64,000 nucleotides of DNA, from contig RXIC02000463.1 of assembly GCA_003952965.2 (NCBI GenBank), forward strand, positions 1-64,000, read 5' to 3'. A program made the translations under genes and the position numbers. Positions 47,254 to 62,141 of this stretch are shown here, in pieces; positions within the stretch are counted from its first letter, which is position 1; each line of letters starts with the position of its first letter. This stretch comes from Morella rubra (taxonomy: Eukaryota; Streptophyta; Magnoliopsida; Fagales; Myricaceae). The notes below the pieces were generated by a model. The model was not told the origin of the DNA. It saw only the letters and a program-made list of their open reading frames with translations, and searched no databases.

Positions 47254-50200
47254 ATTGTTCGTTTAGTATACCAGCCTAGCTGGTTGGGAGAGGTAATCAA
47301 TGCAATAAAAGAACAAATTAACACGTACGTACGTGCTCAAGGTTTTTATTTTTTTTTCTACGTAAGTGCTCAAGGTGAAGTATAAAATATTATAGTTTAT
47401 TTTTATAATAAGGAAGCCTCAATGGTGACAACTTCAGAAAATTATCAAGAAATTTCAATAAAATTAGTGGCTACGTATCAATAAGGAGACTTCGAAAGCT
47501 TTCGATCTCGTCTGATCTGATCTAATTTTCAAAAGATAAATCGTTCCATCAATGTCTTGGGGCCAATTGATGCACTACATGCTGTGTAAAGTACCATACG
47601 GATAAGATTTTTTACTCTCTCTTTTTTGTAAGCATCATCTGCAAGTTTCCATTTTTCTCTTTGTGTTCGATCGATCGTCCTTTCTTTAAAGATTTGCGTC
47701 AGCCCCACTTCAGCATTTTCGATGGCAAAGACATTCTTTGTGAAAAAGGCTGTGGGAATCCTTTGTTTCTTAAGCTTTTCGTGGGGCTAAATTGTTTTCT
47801 AAGGTATGAGGCTTTGTATTTTATGATTAATGATGGAAAGGGGCCAGCACACTTAATAAAATTGGCACAATTAAAGGGATAAAGTATGAGGAAGAATCCG
47901 GAGGAATTTACGATGGAAAAGAGAAAATAGATAAACGGGCATAATTGAATGATATATCGGCCCCCCGTTTGGGCTTACCTGTCTATTTAGGTGTTTCCGT
48001 ATGTTTATTAGTACCGTGTTTATTTTTATTTTTTTTGTGTTTTTGTTTGTATTTACAGCTGGTATTTATATATGAAGTACTCTAAGGAAGTAGGATTAAC
48101 GACACGTCTGTCCCTCTTGCAATGCCAGCCGCCATTGCTGCAGGCTTGCCCGCAATCACAAAAGATCTTACGTCTTCATTTATGGGCTACGACCTGGCAC
48201 TAGACTTTTTTCCAACTCTTTGGGTTCTTTCTCTTGTAAGATCTCAACTGTAATTTTCTATGCGTTCAATAAAATGTGCATGTTGTGATTAAAAAAATTA
48301 AACGTAAAAGGAGGTAAAAGAAAGGAAATGTGAGGTCGAAGCAAACATGCATGTAAGAGGCAAAAGTGAATTGGAATGGCTTTAATTTTGCCTAATCAAG
48401 ATATGGTTTGCTGACAGTGCCTTTCATATGCTTTTCCTTACTCTGTAATATCTCTTGATTATCGTAACTAAATTTTCTAATTCTTGATTTTTTAAGAAGA
48501 TCTTGATGACATCAACCCTTCAACCACTAAGACGATTATAAGAGTAGTACTTAAGACCAATTTGCTCAATCGTACGCATTTTGAGAGCTATGGTAAGTGA
48601 CTGAAGACTCTCATGTAATCTAGCTAGTTGATGAATTCGAGTACATATTACCAGAAAAGTGATTGTATGATTGAATTCATCACTTCTAGTAGATTTAAAT
48701 TTTAGACAAATTTATGATTCGGGTCAAACGACCTTCAACAAAAGGTATAGGTACCCAAAACTGCCACAAGTGGGTAAGTAGAGAGATACCCTCATAATTT
48801 TTTTTATAAATTATATTTTTTACGGAAATAAAGCCGTCATTTCATTAAACTAAAATAACAATTTTTGTCTAAATTAATGGTGAGGTACAATTAGTATAAA
48901 CAATTAATAGTTAATAGATGAAATATAACGAAATTGATAATCTGAGGTGTAAAGTATCAAAACCTCAATAATTGAGAGAGCAGAATAATGTATTTCCCTT
49001 TTAATATGGTGTAACACTTATCTAATTAATCTACAACGACACCAGTACCAGTAAAGTTATAAACGCACAGTATATAGTCATCTAGATGATATGATAACTT
49101 AGCCGAAGGCATATCCATCGTTGGCATGGGTAAGGGATCGAGTTTGAGCCGTAGAAAATGTACTTCCCTTTATACCTCTGGACGAAGGAAATCGTATTCA
49201 ATAAAGCAGATTGGCTAAGAACGGATTAGGGATTCATATTCAGACGATATACCCAGTCCAGTAGTTAGAAGATTTTGTTGACTACTCAGATCATAAAATA
49301 CCAATATTATCAGTTAAAGTAGCATTTATAAGACGCATGCATGTTGGCTAATCACGTCAAAGAGCTCTTCATTAGCGAACTAATTGTGTGCTTTTCTTCT
49401 TCTTCTTTTTCTTCTGCATGACTAGAATTGACAGCTTCTCAGAGGCGGCACTGAGTTTCTAAGCCCACTAATTTGCATTAATCTGACAAGCCCATACTGC
49501 TACGACGTCATTGGCTTTAACAGAGTTAGCCAGCCAGCTTAACGAATGACCTTATCCATTACGATCTGTCGCTATTTCCAACCTTTTTGCTTGCGTTAAT
49601 CTTTTCCTTACGATATTTACGAGGAAAAGCAAATTATATATATATGTTTGGCAAAACCTCAGCAAGGGAAAGAAAAAAACTGACGTAATAAAACACTTTT
49701 CAGTACGCTGAATTCAACATTCCAACGCGTATATGCCAGTGGGAAAATGACTGGTTTCCGCCATTTTTGGATGAACAATATATATCATATATACCAAAAG
49801 GTGATCAGCAGTTTTTGATGGATAATTAACGAGTTTTGTCTGTTATTATTGAAGTCCTTAAATGCCCTTATACTTTACCAATTATCACAATTGTGATTAC
49901 AATAGTCCATGCATGCGTCAAACCTTATATTGTCCTTTATACTTTAGATTCTAACACTTAACAATGACTCCCTTCGATGCTTGTGAATTTTATCCACTCA
50001 ATGTTGTTTTCTTGGACAGATGGTCCTGCCCGACCCGCAGCATTCATGATCTTATCCTCAGCCTACAGACAACCTCAGCTGCGAACAGTTGGCCAGGGAT
50101 TACATGGTAGAGATGCATGGAACTTGGCATTGTCGTCTGCCACTATATGTGCATGCTTGACGATTGGTAGTCACAATTAATGGAGAATCTGTATGTCTGA

Positions 50201-50709
50201 AGTAAGCATTAATCAACTGGAGATTAAGATTGCGATGTGGATATATACCAACATAGACCTAGCCGGCCCTTCTCGGCCTTGTATATTTTGCTCGATTCCT
50301 TTGTTAAAAGGTCCGTGAACAGTTTCTGGCTGGCCTTTGAAAGATGCTTGAGAGAAGACAAGACGTCCCAAAAATAAATAAAACAAGCAATTCATGGCTA
50401 TTTTGGACTGAAACAAATGGCTGTCTACTTCGATTGGTTTTGACCACAAAACTTCCGGTCATTGGTGGAACGGCTGTTAATTAATTACAAGTACCAACAT
50501 GTACAGTTAAAAGAAGAAAAAAACTACAAGGAACTCGATGAGAAACGGAAGGAAATTAAGCCCAAATGGCGCCGGAGGAGGCAAAGTGGAATAATATTTG
50601 AGTGGCTTTTTGACTCTCTATTAGCCTTATACGTTTTACTTTTTGACCTTTTACAGCTCAGTGGTATTTCTCTTTTTATCTTCTCTGAGGAGGACTAGAT
50701 AAGGTTCAT
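47254..50709. other. Gene-free AT-rich spacer
   Basis: No conserved protein or RNA was recognised. 48770-48990 shows weak MITE-like traces (ACCCTCAT and GAGGTGTAAAGTATCAAAAC) similar in style to the other TTTGCACCC elements. Confidence 0.4.
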
Positions 50710-51159
50710 TCATCGGACCGCATGGTATTTGTGAGTGTTTATGAGACTCACGTATTCATTTTTTGGCTTATAATATTTTAGTGGAGTTATCCAAACAAAG
50801 CAGAACTTTCTTAATAAATTTATTTTCCCCAGGGGGCGCCGAACGTACGTATGTTTACACCAATGGGAGTTCTCTTCAGTGCTAATTTTGTAGGACTTGA
50901 AACGACCTCCGATGAATACCATTCTTTTCTTCACCTTTTGAGACGATTTCTTCGGCGGAATGTCCACCAATAGAGCCTCGGGATTCTCTACCGGACCCCG
51001 GCGGGCGGCAAGAGACAGATTGGGGTAGCTCAGGGGTCGTGTCCCTTTTCCTATCATCCGGAGCCGGGGGCCTCTGGATGAACAAAAAGAAAAATAGAAC
51101 AGAATCGTCGTATTTGCACAGAAGTTTTTGACAAAGGAACCAATAGATTCATGAAGCAT
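50710..51159 (-). other. Unidentified 149-codon open frame
   Basis: The longest unexplained frame in this spacer. Its central part (about 51070-50870) reads RGPRLRMIGKGTRPLSYPNL, AARRGPVENPEALLVDIPPK and KKRMVFIGGRFKSYKIS; it is more GC-rich than its surroundings and protein-like. The ends look random. It could be one exon of a gene, a captured fragment or an organelle-derived piece; I do not recognise it. Confidence 0.3.
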
Positions 51160-51939
51160 GGGAGATCAAAGACTACTAATTAATTAAAGTATACGCGGTA
51201 TGACCCAAAGCTTACTCAAAAGAGAGACATCTGAATCATAAATATAGCTCAAATATAATAATTAAATTCTGTCAGCAAAACCCTCCACCGGACCCATCAT
51301 TTAATAACAAAAGAAAAATGTAAGGAATTATCTCAAAAATTAAATATAAAAAAGAGAGACAAATATTTATAATTCAAAGGATGGTATTACTCTGCCGCAA
51401 TTACAATAAATATTTTACAATCTTGCACTACTTGGACCATAACTTTCGATAATTCCTTGATTAATTTTTTTTTAAGGAACAAAACTCTATAAACCTAACA
51501 GCGCTTAATCATGCTAATTAATAGCCATGCATGCACTTCTTCTCCCAATCGAACTTCTGGATGTAAACAAACCACGAAGCATGATCTCTTTGTACGCACG
51601 CATGACAATGGTGACGATTCCCATCGCCATCTCGGCATCTTGCACCTGAAAGTTGGCTCTTAAAGTTGGAAGAAGAATCAAACAAAATTGCAGGCCAGCA
51701 ATCAGGCCGGACTAGATATACATTGACGAGGTCAGAACTTTGGACCATTGGGCCGAACCTAGGCCGTTCCTTTTCCAACTCCAAAGCAACGCAACTTGTA
51801 AAGCAGCAAGCAACTCGCAAATTGCATCAACCCTCTTTCTCTCTCTCTCTCCGACAAAGCTGCCGGCCACCATATTCCGACGAGTGACCTGTCCAGTATT
51901 AGGGCCCACCGTAAAAGATAGGGCCCTTGGGAGTAGCAA

Positions 51940-53279
51940 CTAGTGCCTTGCCAAAGTCAAAAGAGCTGTCGTAGCCGCCAAAACGGCTACCTGCCGGCCA
52001 ATGAGATTTGCTGGCGCCTCAGGTGTGCCAGTTGAGACTTGGACAGCCGAGGGGAATTGCCCGTTCGTTGACTTCACACTGCATCCACCGCCACCACAAC
52101 AACATTTGTATCAAAATTTTGCTATTCACAAAACATGTAAAATAAATTATCTGGGGCAATTTTTTTCTCTAAAGCTATTGTTTTCATATCAATGGAGTAC
52201 AACAGCCAGGCCGGTGCTAAATTTTTTGTTGAAAACGTGACGACATGTCGTGCGTTTCAAATATGAAGCTGGTGATCTCTTCTTTGCTTCTTATTTCTGA
52301 CTGACTTTCTATATAATTTAAATATATATTACGAAATAATTTTCCAAATATATACCTGGCGGATGCAGAAGGGCAGAAAGTGATGACGTAGTCAGCGGAA
52401 GCACAGGTGAAAGTGCTGGTGCCATCATCGTAGGCGTAGCTGTAAGCGCGGGGGCACGCAGTTTTGAAGAACTCCGAGTAAGAGCTGGGTTTGCACGTGT
52501 CCGGGGTCGCGTATGCTCCACTGCAGCAATACTGCGGGTCCCCGAACGCCTCGCACGCGCTCTTACACGCTACGCTTTCGCTCCCGTCACCGCCGCTCAT
52601 AACTTTAAGCTGCGTTGGACACGCACGGTTCAGATCAGGGACACAGCCTGTCGTCGTGCAGTTCCCTCCGGTTCCGCCATGCGGGACAACCGTCATGGGA
52701 AGGTTGTAGCCGTCCACGAGGCTGACATCATAGAAATCGAGGCCACCAGCACCATTCAGCGTGAACTCTGCAAGGGTGGCCGGCGGCTGGGCTCCAGCAC
52801 CGGCGCATTCGACAGTGGAGGCACCGCAATCTCCGGTGACGCACGAAAACTTACCGGTGGAGTCCTGAGCGCAAAGAGTGCGACCCCATAAGCGGCCTGA
52901 CCAGGAGGTCGGTACATAGAACGCGTTGGACTGGCCAGGTTGAAGGATGAAGCCGGTGGTGGGGAGCTGTTGGGTCCCTGCGTTAGATAGAATGCCTGGC
53001 CATACCGTGTAGCTGCACTGGTTTATTATGGTGAATGTCGCTGCATACACACCTGCAGAATATATAGCAAACAGTTCTAAACACCTTAGAACGCAGGGGA
53101 AACTTTTACCTCGGAAGTTTAATACCACAAATTTAAACTCTATTGAGTATCTAAATAGACCAATCTTATTTTTCATATGACTGTGAAGCAGCCATATGAG
53201 GTCTGTGTTACCATTTACCTGAGAGGAGTAGGAGCAGAGAAAGAAGAAGCAAAATGACAGAAGGTTGGACAGAGGCCAT
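51940..53279 (-). CDS. Thaumatin-like protein with C-terminal hydrophobic tail (TLP-2)
   Basis: Three exons on the minus strand are 53279-53219, 53052-52356 and 52078-51940, totalling 897 nt and 298 aa. Exon 1 is a signal peptide (MASVQPSVILLLLSLLLLLS). Exon 2 has the full thaumatin domain with 16 cysteines, WPGILSNAG, WSGRLWGRTLC, LAEFTLNG, FYDVSLVDGYNLP and YAYDDGTSTFTC, holding the REDDD-type acidic cleft residues. A GT donor after FCPSASA (at 52355-52354) joins an AG acceptor at 52080-52079. Exon 3 adds a short polar linker (NGQFPSAVQVSTGTPEAP) and a hydrophobic end (VAVLAATTALLTLARH). Unspliced, the exon 2 frame would run on to 52217 with an AT-rich, unlike tail. The tail fits a GPI signal. 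Same strand and architecture as TLP-1, about 14 kb away, so the two are probably a dispersed tandem pair. Confidence 0.88.
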
Positions 53280-53650
53280 AAGTATTACTGTATGGGAGAG
53301 TTGGGAAAACTGGGAATTAACTTGGGTATTTTTGTGAAAGACTTGTTTCGAATCTACGCTCAATGCTGAAAGGTATTTGAAAAGACTGTGTCAGGAGGGG
53401 GAAGTGAATTTATAGAGTCATGGGTATGCGAGGGGCATGGGCAGAGGTGAAATGGATCGTCACGTTGTGGGGCCAGAGAGTTTTTGGGGCCCGAGTTGGC
53501 ACATGCATGCATGCCGCCAAACGAGGGCTTGCGACGATCTCTGTTATTTAGTGTCATGTTGCTGATTGGAAAAGATGCTCTGCTGCGTAAGCCAGACTAG
53601 AAGAATTAATTATCAATGGAGGGGATGCGCAGAAAGGCCGAAAGAAAAAA
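53280..53650. other. TLP-2 upstream region
   Basis: Presumed promoter and leader of TLP-2, read on the minus strand. Nothing else is seen. Confidence 0.4.
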
Positions 53651-53654
53651 TAAA

Positions 53655-54125
53655 AAGGTTTAATTGTACTTAGGACCATGAGTTATACAAAGTTTGCAAA
53701 TAAGCTTTAAAATAGAGATTAAGTCAAATCGAGACCCTTTTATCCAATTTTTCATCAACCCGTTAACAATTATTGTTGTTAGAGCTTTAAAATCCATGTC
53801 ATAATGAATTAGAAAGCGCCACCTATCCAATTAAAATATTCATGTCACATCTGCACAAGGTGTCTGCCAACTCACAATACTTAGTTAAAAAAAAAATATT
53901 AACTTAATAAGGTGACGTCGTTCTCCCCATTGCAGACACCTGACGCAGATGTGGCGTGAACATTTTAATTAGACAGGTGACACTTTCTAATTCGTTATAA
54001 CGTGGATTTTAAAACCCTAACAGCAATGACTGTTAACAGAGCTGATGGAAAAATGGACAGAAAGACCTCGATTTAACTTAAACTCTGCCTCAAAAGTCTA
54101 TTTGTTAAAAACATTACCTCAATAC
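53655..54125. mobile_element. Long-arm fold-back MITE
   Basis: Left arm about 53655-53890 is the inverse of about 53925-54125: AAGCGCCACCTATCCAATTA against TAATTAGACAGGTGACACTT, CACATCTGCACAAGGTGTCTG against CAGACACCTGACGCAGATGTG, and CAAATCGAGACCC against a CCTCGATTTAACTT stretch. No coding capacity. The arms could form a stem of about 200 bp. Confidence 0.8.
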
Positions 54126-56896
54126 TCATTTACAACTTTTGTAAACCTGATACCTTGGCAGTGCAATTAAGCCAAATAAAAACGACCATAAATGGTGGTG
54201 CTGCTGAAAGGGTGACTGTGAGATTCCCTAGTCTATCGAATAGACAACTCTTCGCGAGTTCCGACCTCTTCTTCTGGACGGCTACAAGTTCGGATGCCGC
54301 AAGAGTTCGGTACACTCACAATTATAAATTTCACATCATGGAATTGATTATAATTTTGACAAATTTTAAAAACTTTTGAATCTATATGCATTTAACAATA
54401 ATCGTGTATGAATATTATTACGAACTAGGATTTTTTTTGCCTTTATATAAAGCTTATTACACGAAACATTATATATATCTCTCTTCCAATAGTAAGAAAA
54501 GTCAAAATATACATGAAAGAACATCAATTAAAATATTAAACCACTGCAGTCAAGGCAACCAGCAATTTACTTGGTGTTTGGAGCTACCTCGAATTGTGTA
54601 TCAATCGATTTTGCAATCAAATGAGATCATACGAGCTTGGACTGTTTCATGTCTTTCCCAAGTCATATTTCTCTGCGATTGTCCCTTCGAAGAACCGAAG
54701 AGGCTGCCTATGTTGCTTTGTTTTTCTACTCTATGATAAATATATATATTTATTAATTTATAGGAAAGAGGAAATAACCAACTTGACCGTCTTTTGCTAA
54801 ACAAAATGTACGCTTAACCCGATCACAAGTAAACCTGTGTTGGGCTGACGTTGATGGGAGCAGTAAGATCAGCGTCCTTTCTGTATGCAGAGGGGACAAG
54901 GTATATCGATTGTAGAAGAAACCCTGCATACCGACAATCGTAACCACGGCTCGAAAGGTACTGGAGCGGACGAGTCAAAAAGGATTACGGCAGCCCAACA
55001 CGGCTCTAAGTCGGGTGGAAAGTAATGTATGTAAGCCCAGATATGACCCATCACCTGCTATCTAAAAGCCCAGAATGCATACATTGTAGGCGTCATTCAA
55101 TCTAAAACTTCCTGAAATTATGCCTTAGTATTGTCTTCCTATGTGAGTCAACATGATGCGTGATCATCGACATTTCTCGAAAACTCTGAAATATACAGGA
55201 GCTATACTGCGTACACCTGATACAAGGCCGGAGCTTCAACCAAATCCAGGCTATTCTCGCAAGAGAAAAGCCTTTTCCTACACGGAATATACCCATATTG
55301 CATTTTCAGAAACCAGGATTTACTCTGGCTCTCGCTTATCAAGTAGAAGCTCAATCTTTACCCTTTTGACTGATTTATCATTCAGCTCAATGTTTTTAAG
55401 GGCAACAAGTTTAATACACAATTGAAGAGACCTCTAAATCGAATGTACTACCTCATAACTATCAACAATAGAAAGATAGAAGAAAATACACACAAACAAT
55501 TGCATTCAAGTCGAGTAGGTAAAATAAAGGGATTAGCAATCAATAATCAGGAACTAGAGCCAGAACTTATTTATAAACAGAACCTACATATTTACGGTGT
55601 AGCCAACTGGTAATAGGAAAACATCACAGGATTAGATCAAAGAGATTAAGGCTCTTTTCCAACTAAAAAGCTATAAACTATATTGACCCCCCACACCGCT
55701 AAATGGTACCATGGACTTAAAAGTGAGTCTGTTGAGAAACAATCTTTCTGTCATCCACCAATAAGCCTACGAGTTTTTTTGTTGCAAAGCCATAACCCTC
55801 AAACAATTGAGATCAGAAAAGGCGGGGATAAAATTATGAAAGGGGAGAAGAACATTTCATCATGTCAACCATTTTTGTCTCCGTTGATCATTATCATAGA
55901 GGACACTGGCCCACCTAAGGCAACAAACAGAACATGATAACAACTTTATCTAAGACCCTCAAGAAAACATAACTAATATGGCCTCAATATGGTATGAAGT
56001 TTGCTTGCAACTGAAACTGGAGCTAATTCAGAGAACATGGTAAGAGGTTCCACTACTCATGAAGATAGCACCAAGTCAGAAGCACAAAAGACGCTCCAAC
56101 CATAGTCTAAAGGATCAAAGGAGAAAAAAGGTATAAAATCTAGGTTTCATTCAAACTGTCTAAACTGGATCAAACAGCTACCAATAATCATTACATTTCA
56201 TGTATCCTACTTAAAAATTGTATCCTCAATAAACGCTTCAAATGACAATTGATTGTCTTGCCAAAGAACAATTGGTTGCATTTAACCAAGCCCTCGAGGG
56301 AGAACATGACATAATGGCCAAAACAATCAGCAAGTTATACCATGTACATTTTTCACAGATCTCAATCCTCGGGCAATGCATGCTTTGAAGATGCTGGGAT
56401 GCCCCATTCCACACCACTTAAAAGATATTACTGTCGCAATTTTGAAAGATCTATGATTGTTTATCTAGTCTAATAATGCAATAGTAAGGGCTCTAGATCA
56501 ACAAAAAGTAAAGTCCATACCAAGCCAACCGCTGAAATATCAGAGTGTATGAATTGAGCGGTGAGGGGCAGTTCTTAGCTAGAACATACGTGTACACCTG
56601 GAGACAGAACCCAATACAAGAAGATACGAATTGTTCGATTTGGACAACTTATGCGGCAGCCATTCATTTCCAAGAAGCTAATTAGTATCCGAACCACACC
56701 ACATATCTGTGCCTTAGCCAGACGGGAAAATTGCTGATCAATCAGCGGATCACCCACTTAGAACAAACACAAAATTAAAAATCGTCCTATGTATAATCTC
56801 AAATTCGGAAAAACGTAACCATTAAGCAAATAAGGATAAAAAGGGTTAAAAAAAAAAGGAGAGAATATGTACTATTACTCTATTTTCTCTTCTTAT
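54126..56896. other. Spacer between TLP-2 upstream element and the cold-shock gene
   Basis: Its right part probably includes the 3' UTR of the cold-shock protein gene on the minus strand. No other gene recognised. Confidence 0.4.
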
Positions 56897-57679
56897 TCAA
56901 GAGCCATCAGGGCATTCTTTCGCAAGGTGCCCTTGCTTCCCACAGTTGAAACAGCCGCTTCTTCCACCGAGACCGCCGCCGCCGCCGCCGCCACCGGACC
57001 TACCGGAGAAGCCGCTGTTGCGGCAATCCCTAGCCATGTGCCCGAATTCCCCGCAAGTAAAGCAAGCGCCACTGCCACCGCCACCGCCACCACCACCTCC
57101 ACCCCTACAGTCCCTGGCCAAGTGGCCGTAACCACCACAGGTATAACACGCACCGCCTCCTCCTCCGCCGCGGCCGCCGCCACCACTGTCGTTTCCATGA
57201 GGACAGTCCCTTGCCATGTGTCCAACCTCACCACAATTGAAACAACCGCCTCCGCCGGCCCCGCCTCCGCCAAAGTTCCCTCTGCGACAATCCCTAGCCA
57301 GGTGCCTGGGATCGCCACAATTGTAACAGCCCGCACCACCGGCCCCACCACCACCACCATTACGCCTATCGCCGCCGCCGCTTCTATAACCTCCGCCGAA
57401 CCCCCCTCCGCGTCCAGACCTTGCGTAATTGTCTTTCTTATTGCCCTGGAGAGAAGATCCGTCGGGGCCGGTCACGTTCACGGCCTTGGTCCTCTCGTTG
57501 ACGCCGAGCTCGATCTGAAACTCGACATGCTCACCCTCCGCAAGACTCCGGAAGCCGTCGGATTTGATCGCGGATTGATGGACGAAAAGATCTTCTCCCC
57601 CGTCGTCGGGCGTGATGAACCCGAAGCCTTTCACGTCGTCGAACCACCGGACCACACCGGTCGACCTCTCCTCCGCCAT
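56897..57679 (-). CDS. Cold-shock domain protein with five CCHC zinc knuckles
   Basis: Intronless, 260 aa. Residues about 8-70 form a cold-shock domain with both nucleic-acid-binding motifs (KGFGFITPD and DLFVHQSAI). The remainder is a glycine-rich chain holding five CCHC knuckles (C-x2-C-x4-H-x4-C), for example [56 protein letters not shown] and [14 protein letters not shown]. Plant proteins of this type (Arabidopsis CSP1/CSP3) are RNA chaperones that melt RNA structure and support growth in the cold; Arabidopsis CSP1 and CSP3 have seven knuckles, so this is a shorter version. The start is the only ATG before the domain. The G-rich repeats give long open frames on the other strand that are not genes. 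Confidence 0.95.
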   Translation of the reverse strand: MAEERSTGVVRWFDDVKGFGFITPDDGGEDLFVHQSAIKSDGFRSLAEGEHVEFQIELGVNERTKAVNVTGPDGSSLQGNKKDNYARSGRGGGFGGGYRSGGGDRRNGGGGGAGGAGCYNCGDPRHLARDCRRGNFGGGGAGGGGCFNCGEVGHMARDCPHGNDSGGGGRGGGGGGACYTCGGYGHLARDCRGGGGGGGGGGSGACFTCGEFGHMARDCRNSGFSGRSGGGGGGGGLGGRSGCFNCGKQGHLAKECPDGS

Positions 57680-57744
57680 TGATTAAACTCAATCCTAGCC
57701 CGAGAAACCCCGATACCGAAAAGATTTAGAACGAAAAGAGAGAG

Positions 57745-57778
57745 ACATATATATAATATATATAAACAAAAACCCTAA
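57745..57778 (-). promoter_or_regulatory. Telo-box and TATA-like stretch of the cold-shock gene
   Basis: AAACCCTAA (57770-57778 on the plus strand, a telo-box in either orientation) lies about 90-100 bp before the start codon, next to an alternating TATATAT stretch (57748-57764). Telo-boxes are common in promoters of plant translation and growth genes. The transcription start is not known. Confidence 0.5.
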
Positions 57779-57779
57779 A

Positions 57780-58683
57780 CGCCTCCGCTTCTCTAAAATC
57801 CTCCCAATGCGCTTTGGGCTTCTCTCTTCGGATGCTAATCCAATTCCTTTCCGCGTCTTAATCTGGTGGGCTTTTGGCCTACGCTGAGAAGTCGCGGGGC
57901 CCTCCTTTTTCTGTAAGCAAACCTTTTATGGATCGCCGTTAGATTCTTTGACGCCAAAACTTATATAGTTGACGTGGAAGCAATGTTCGATCAGGAACGT
58001 TTATTTTCAGTTAGCGGTGAGGATTGGCCAAACAACAGAACAAAAGAGTAAAAAAAAATCGCAGTCCCATCAATTCATAGCATCTTGATTAGCTATGGCG
58101 AGAAATAAGGCCTAAACTCCAATGGATTCTCGAGTTATTCATGGTACAGTAGATTATTATTATTATTATTTTTTTATCATAATAATTTTGAATTTTCATT
58201 CATTTAAGAAGGTTCAAAAGACCTTAATTATATACTCTAAAGTAATAGCTAGATTTTCTATAGAAACGGACTAACGAGTAAGAGGTCAAATGACCATACA
58301 GACCCAATTGGGCGAAAGAGTTGGAATATATTCACTTGCCTAGGAGCTATACCTTTCGAGGTGTTTGGGGTCACAGATTGTGTTAGTAACTAGTAATATG
58401 TCCCCAGAGGTAAACAAACGACGGCGTTGAATGTGAATCAAAGGACAGGTGAATGGACTCTCTAGTGATGGCCCTCTGGATATGCTGTATGATTGTTACT
58501 CTCTATGCCAGTCTTATTAATCTATAACTTAAAAGGTAATGTATAAAAAATCCACCGTTTTGGAAAGAGTAAGATCTATTCATATAGCAGCTTTTGAAGT
58601 CCCATGCACTTCCAGCGTTTAATTCCTTCAGAAATTTTTTCCATCTTCAAAAACAACTAAAAAAAAATAGACCCCATTTGGTC
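57780..58683. other. Spacer between the cold-shock gene and the plastid insertion
   Basis: Distal upstream sequence of the cold-shock gene, then AT-rich spacer. No gene recognised. Confidence 0.4.
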
Positions 58684-58815
58684 ACTGCCAAATCGGAAAA
58701 AAATGGGCGCTATCATATAGCTTTGTATCGGCTAAGTTCACGGGTTGGAGATGAGCGGACTTGAACCGCTGACATCCACCACGGGGTAAACTGTGGTCAA
58801 ACCCATCATGTTTGT
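58684..58815 (-). pseudogene. trnA-UGC: Nuclear insertion of plastid DNA: trnA-UGC 3' exon and trnA-rrn23 spacer
   Basis: Read on the minus strand, GGATGTCAGCGGTTCAAGTC followed by CGCTCATCTCCA is the 3' exon of plastid trnA-UGC (T-arm and acceptor stem), preceded by group II intron end sequence (GTTTACCCCGTGG). It continues as CCCGTGAACTTAGCCGATAC, AAAGCTATATGATAGC and CCGATTTGGC, the conserved plastid spacer toward rrn23. Only about 130 bp are present and the 5' tRNA half is absent, so no functional tRNA can be made. Confidence 0.88.
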
Positions 58816-59518
58816 TATCAACCCCACTGGAAGAGCATGTATGCTGCTTCTACTATTACCTTGAATTTTTCAAGAGCAGTTACTTAACTATGACATATCA
58901 ATAGTCAAGGTTGCCACATTGTTGTATACCAGAACAAAGAGGAAGTAATTAACAAAGGTGAGTTTACTTGAGCACCATAGAGACAGCCAAGCTCATTTGT
59001 GGTCATAAACAGCAGGTAAATTCATATAAAGTCATTCAGAGTGATCAATGATGCTTGCTGAAAGCCTGAGACTACCAGTGTTTTGCTTGCAGATAAGGGG
59101 TTTACTGATCTGATTGTTCAAACTTTGACATGGAGGATCATAATGTGAAGGAAAAACAACATATGCAGCTCTGGACAAGTTGACCATAGGATCTACAACT
59201 GTTTTGTCTTACTCATTACATTTTAAAGCTGGATGTACTGACCATTTTCGGCAAAACATGCAGGTAGCAGTGATCGATGAAGTCAAAAATAAGGTTGGAT
59301 TTGCTTCAACTATATGTTGTAGACTGTGGTCGATGATCCGGCATAAATAAAATTTTCTTGAGGCTGTACCAATACAACTGCTTCATTAGGGAAGGAAGAA
59401 AAAAATTTAAGAAAAATTACAAAGGCTTTACCTATCTACAGAAAGTAGTGGGGAAGCATTGAATGGTGCCACTTAAAGGTGAAATATTGGGAGAAATTTG
59501 TACAACTCATCAGGCATA
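58816..59518. other. Spacer downstream of the FNR gene
   Basis: Probably includes the FNR 3' UTR on the minus strand. No other gene recognised. Confidence 0.4.

Positions 59519-62141
<2,623 letters not shown>

Noticed and set aside
52217-53176. Single 319-codon frame as the TLP-2 gene model
   Set aside because: Its start lies in intron 1 and its end reads into intron 2; the three-exon model keeps phase, gives a signal peptide and a coherent tail.
56893-57682. Long open frames opposite the cold-shock gene on both strands
   Set aside because: They are by-products of GGN-rich coding sequence and have only low-complexity Ala/Thr/Pro/Val content.
58743-58800. A functional tRNA-Ala gene
   Set aside because: Only the 3' exon and plastid flanks are present; the 5' half is missing.
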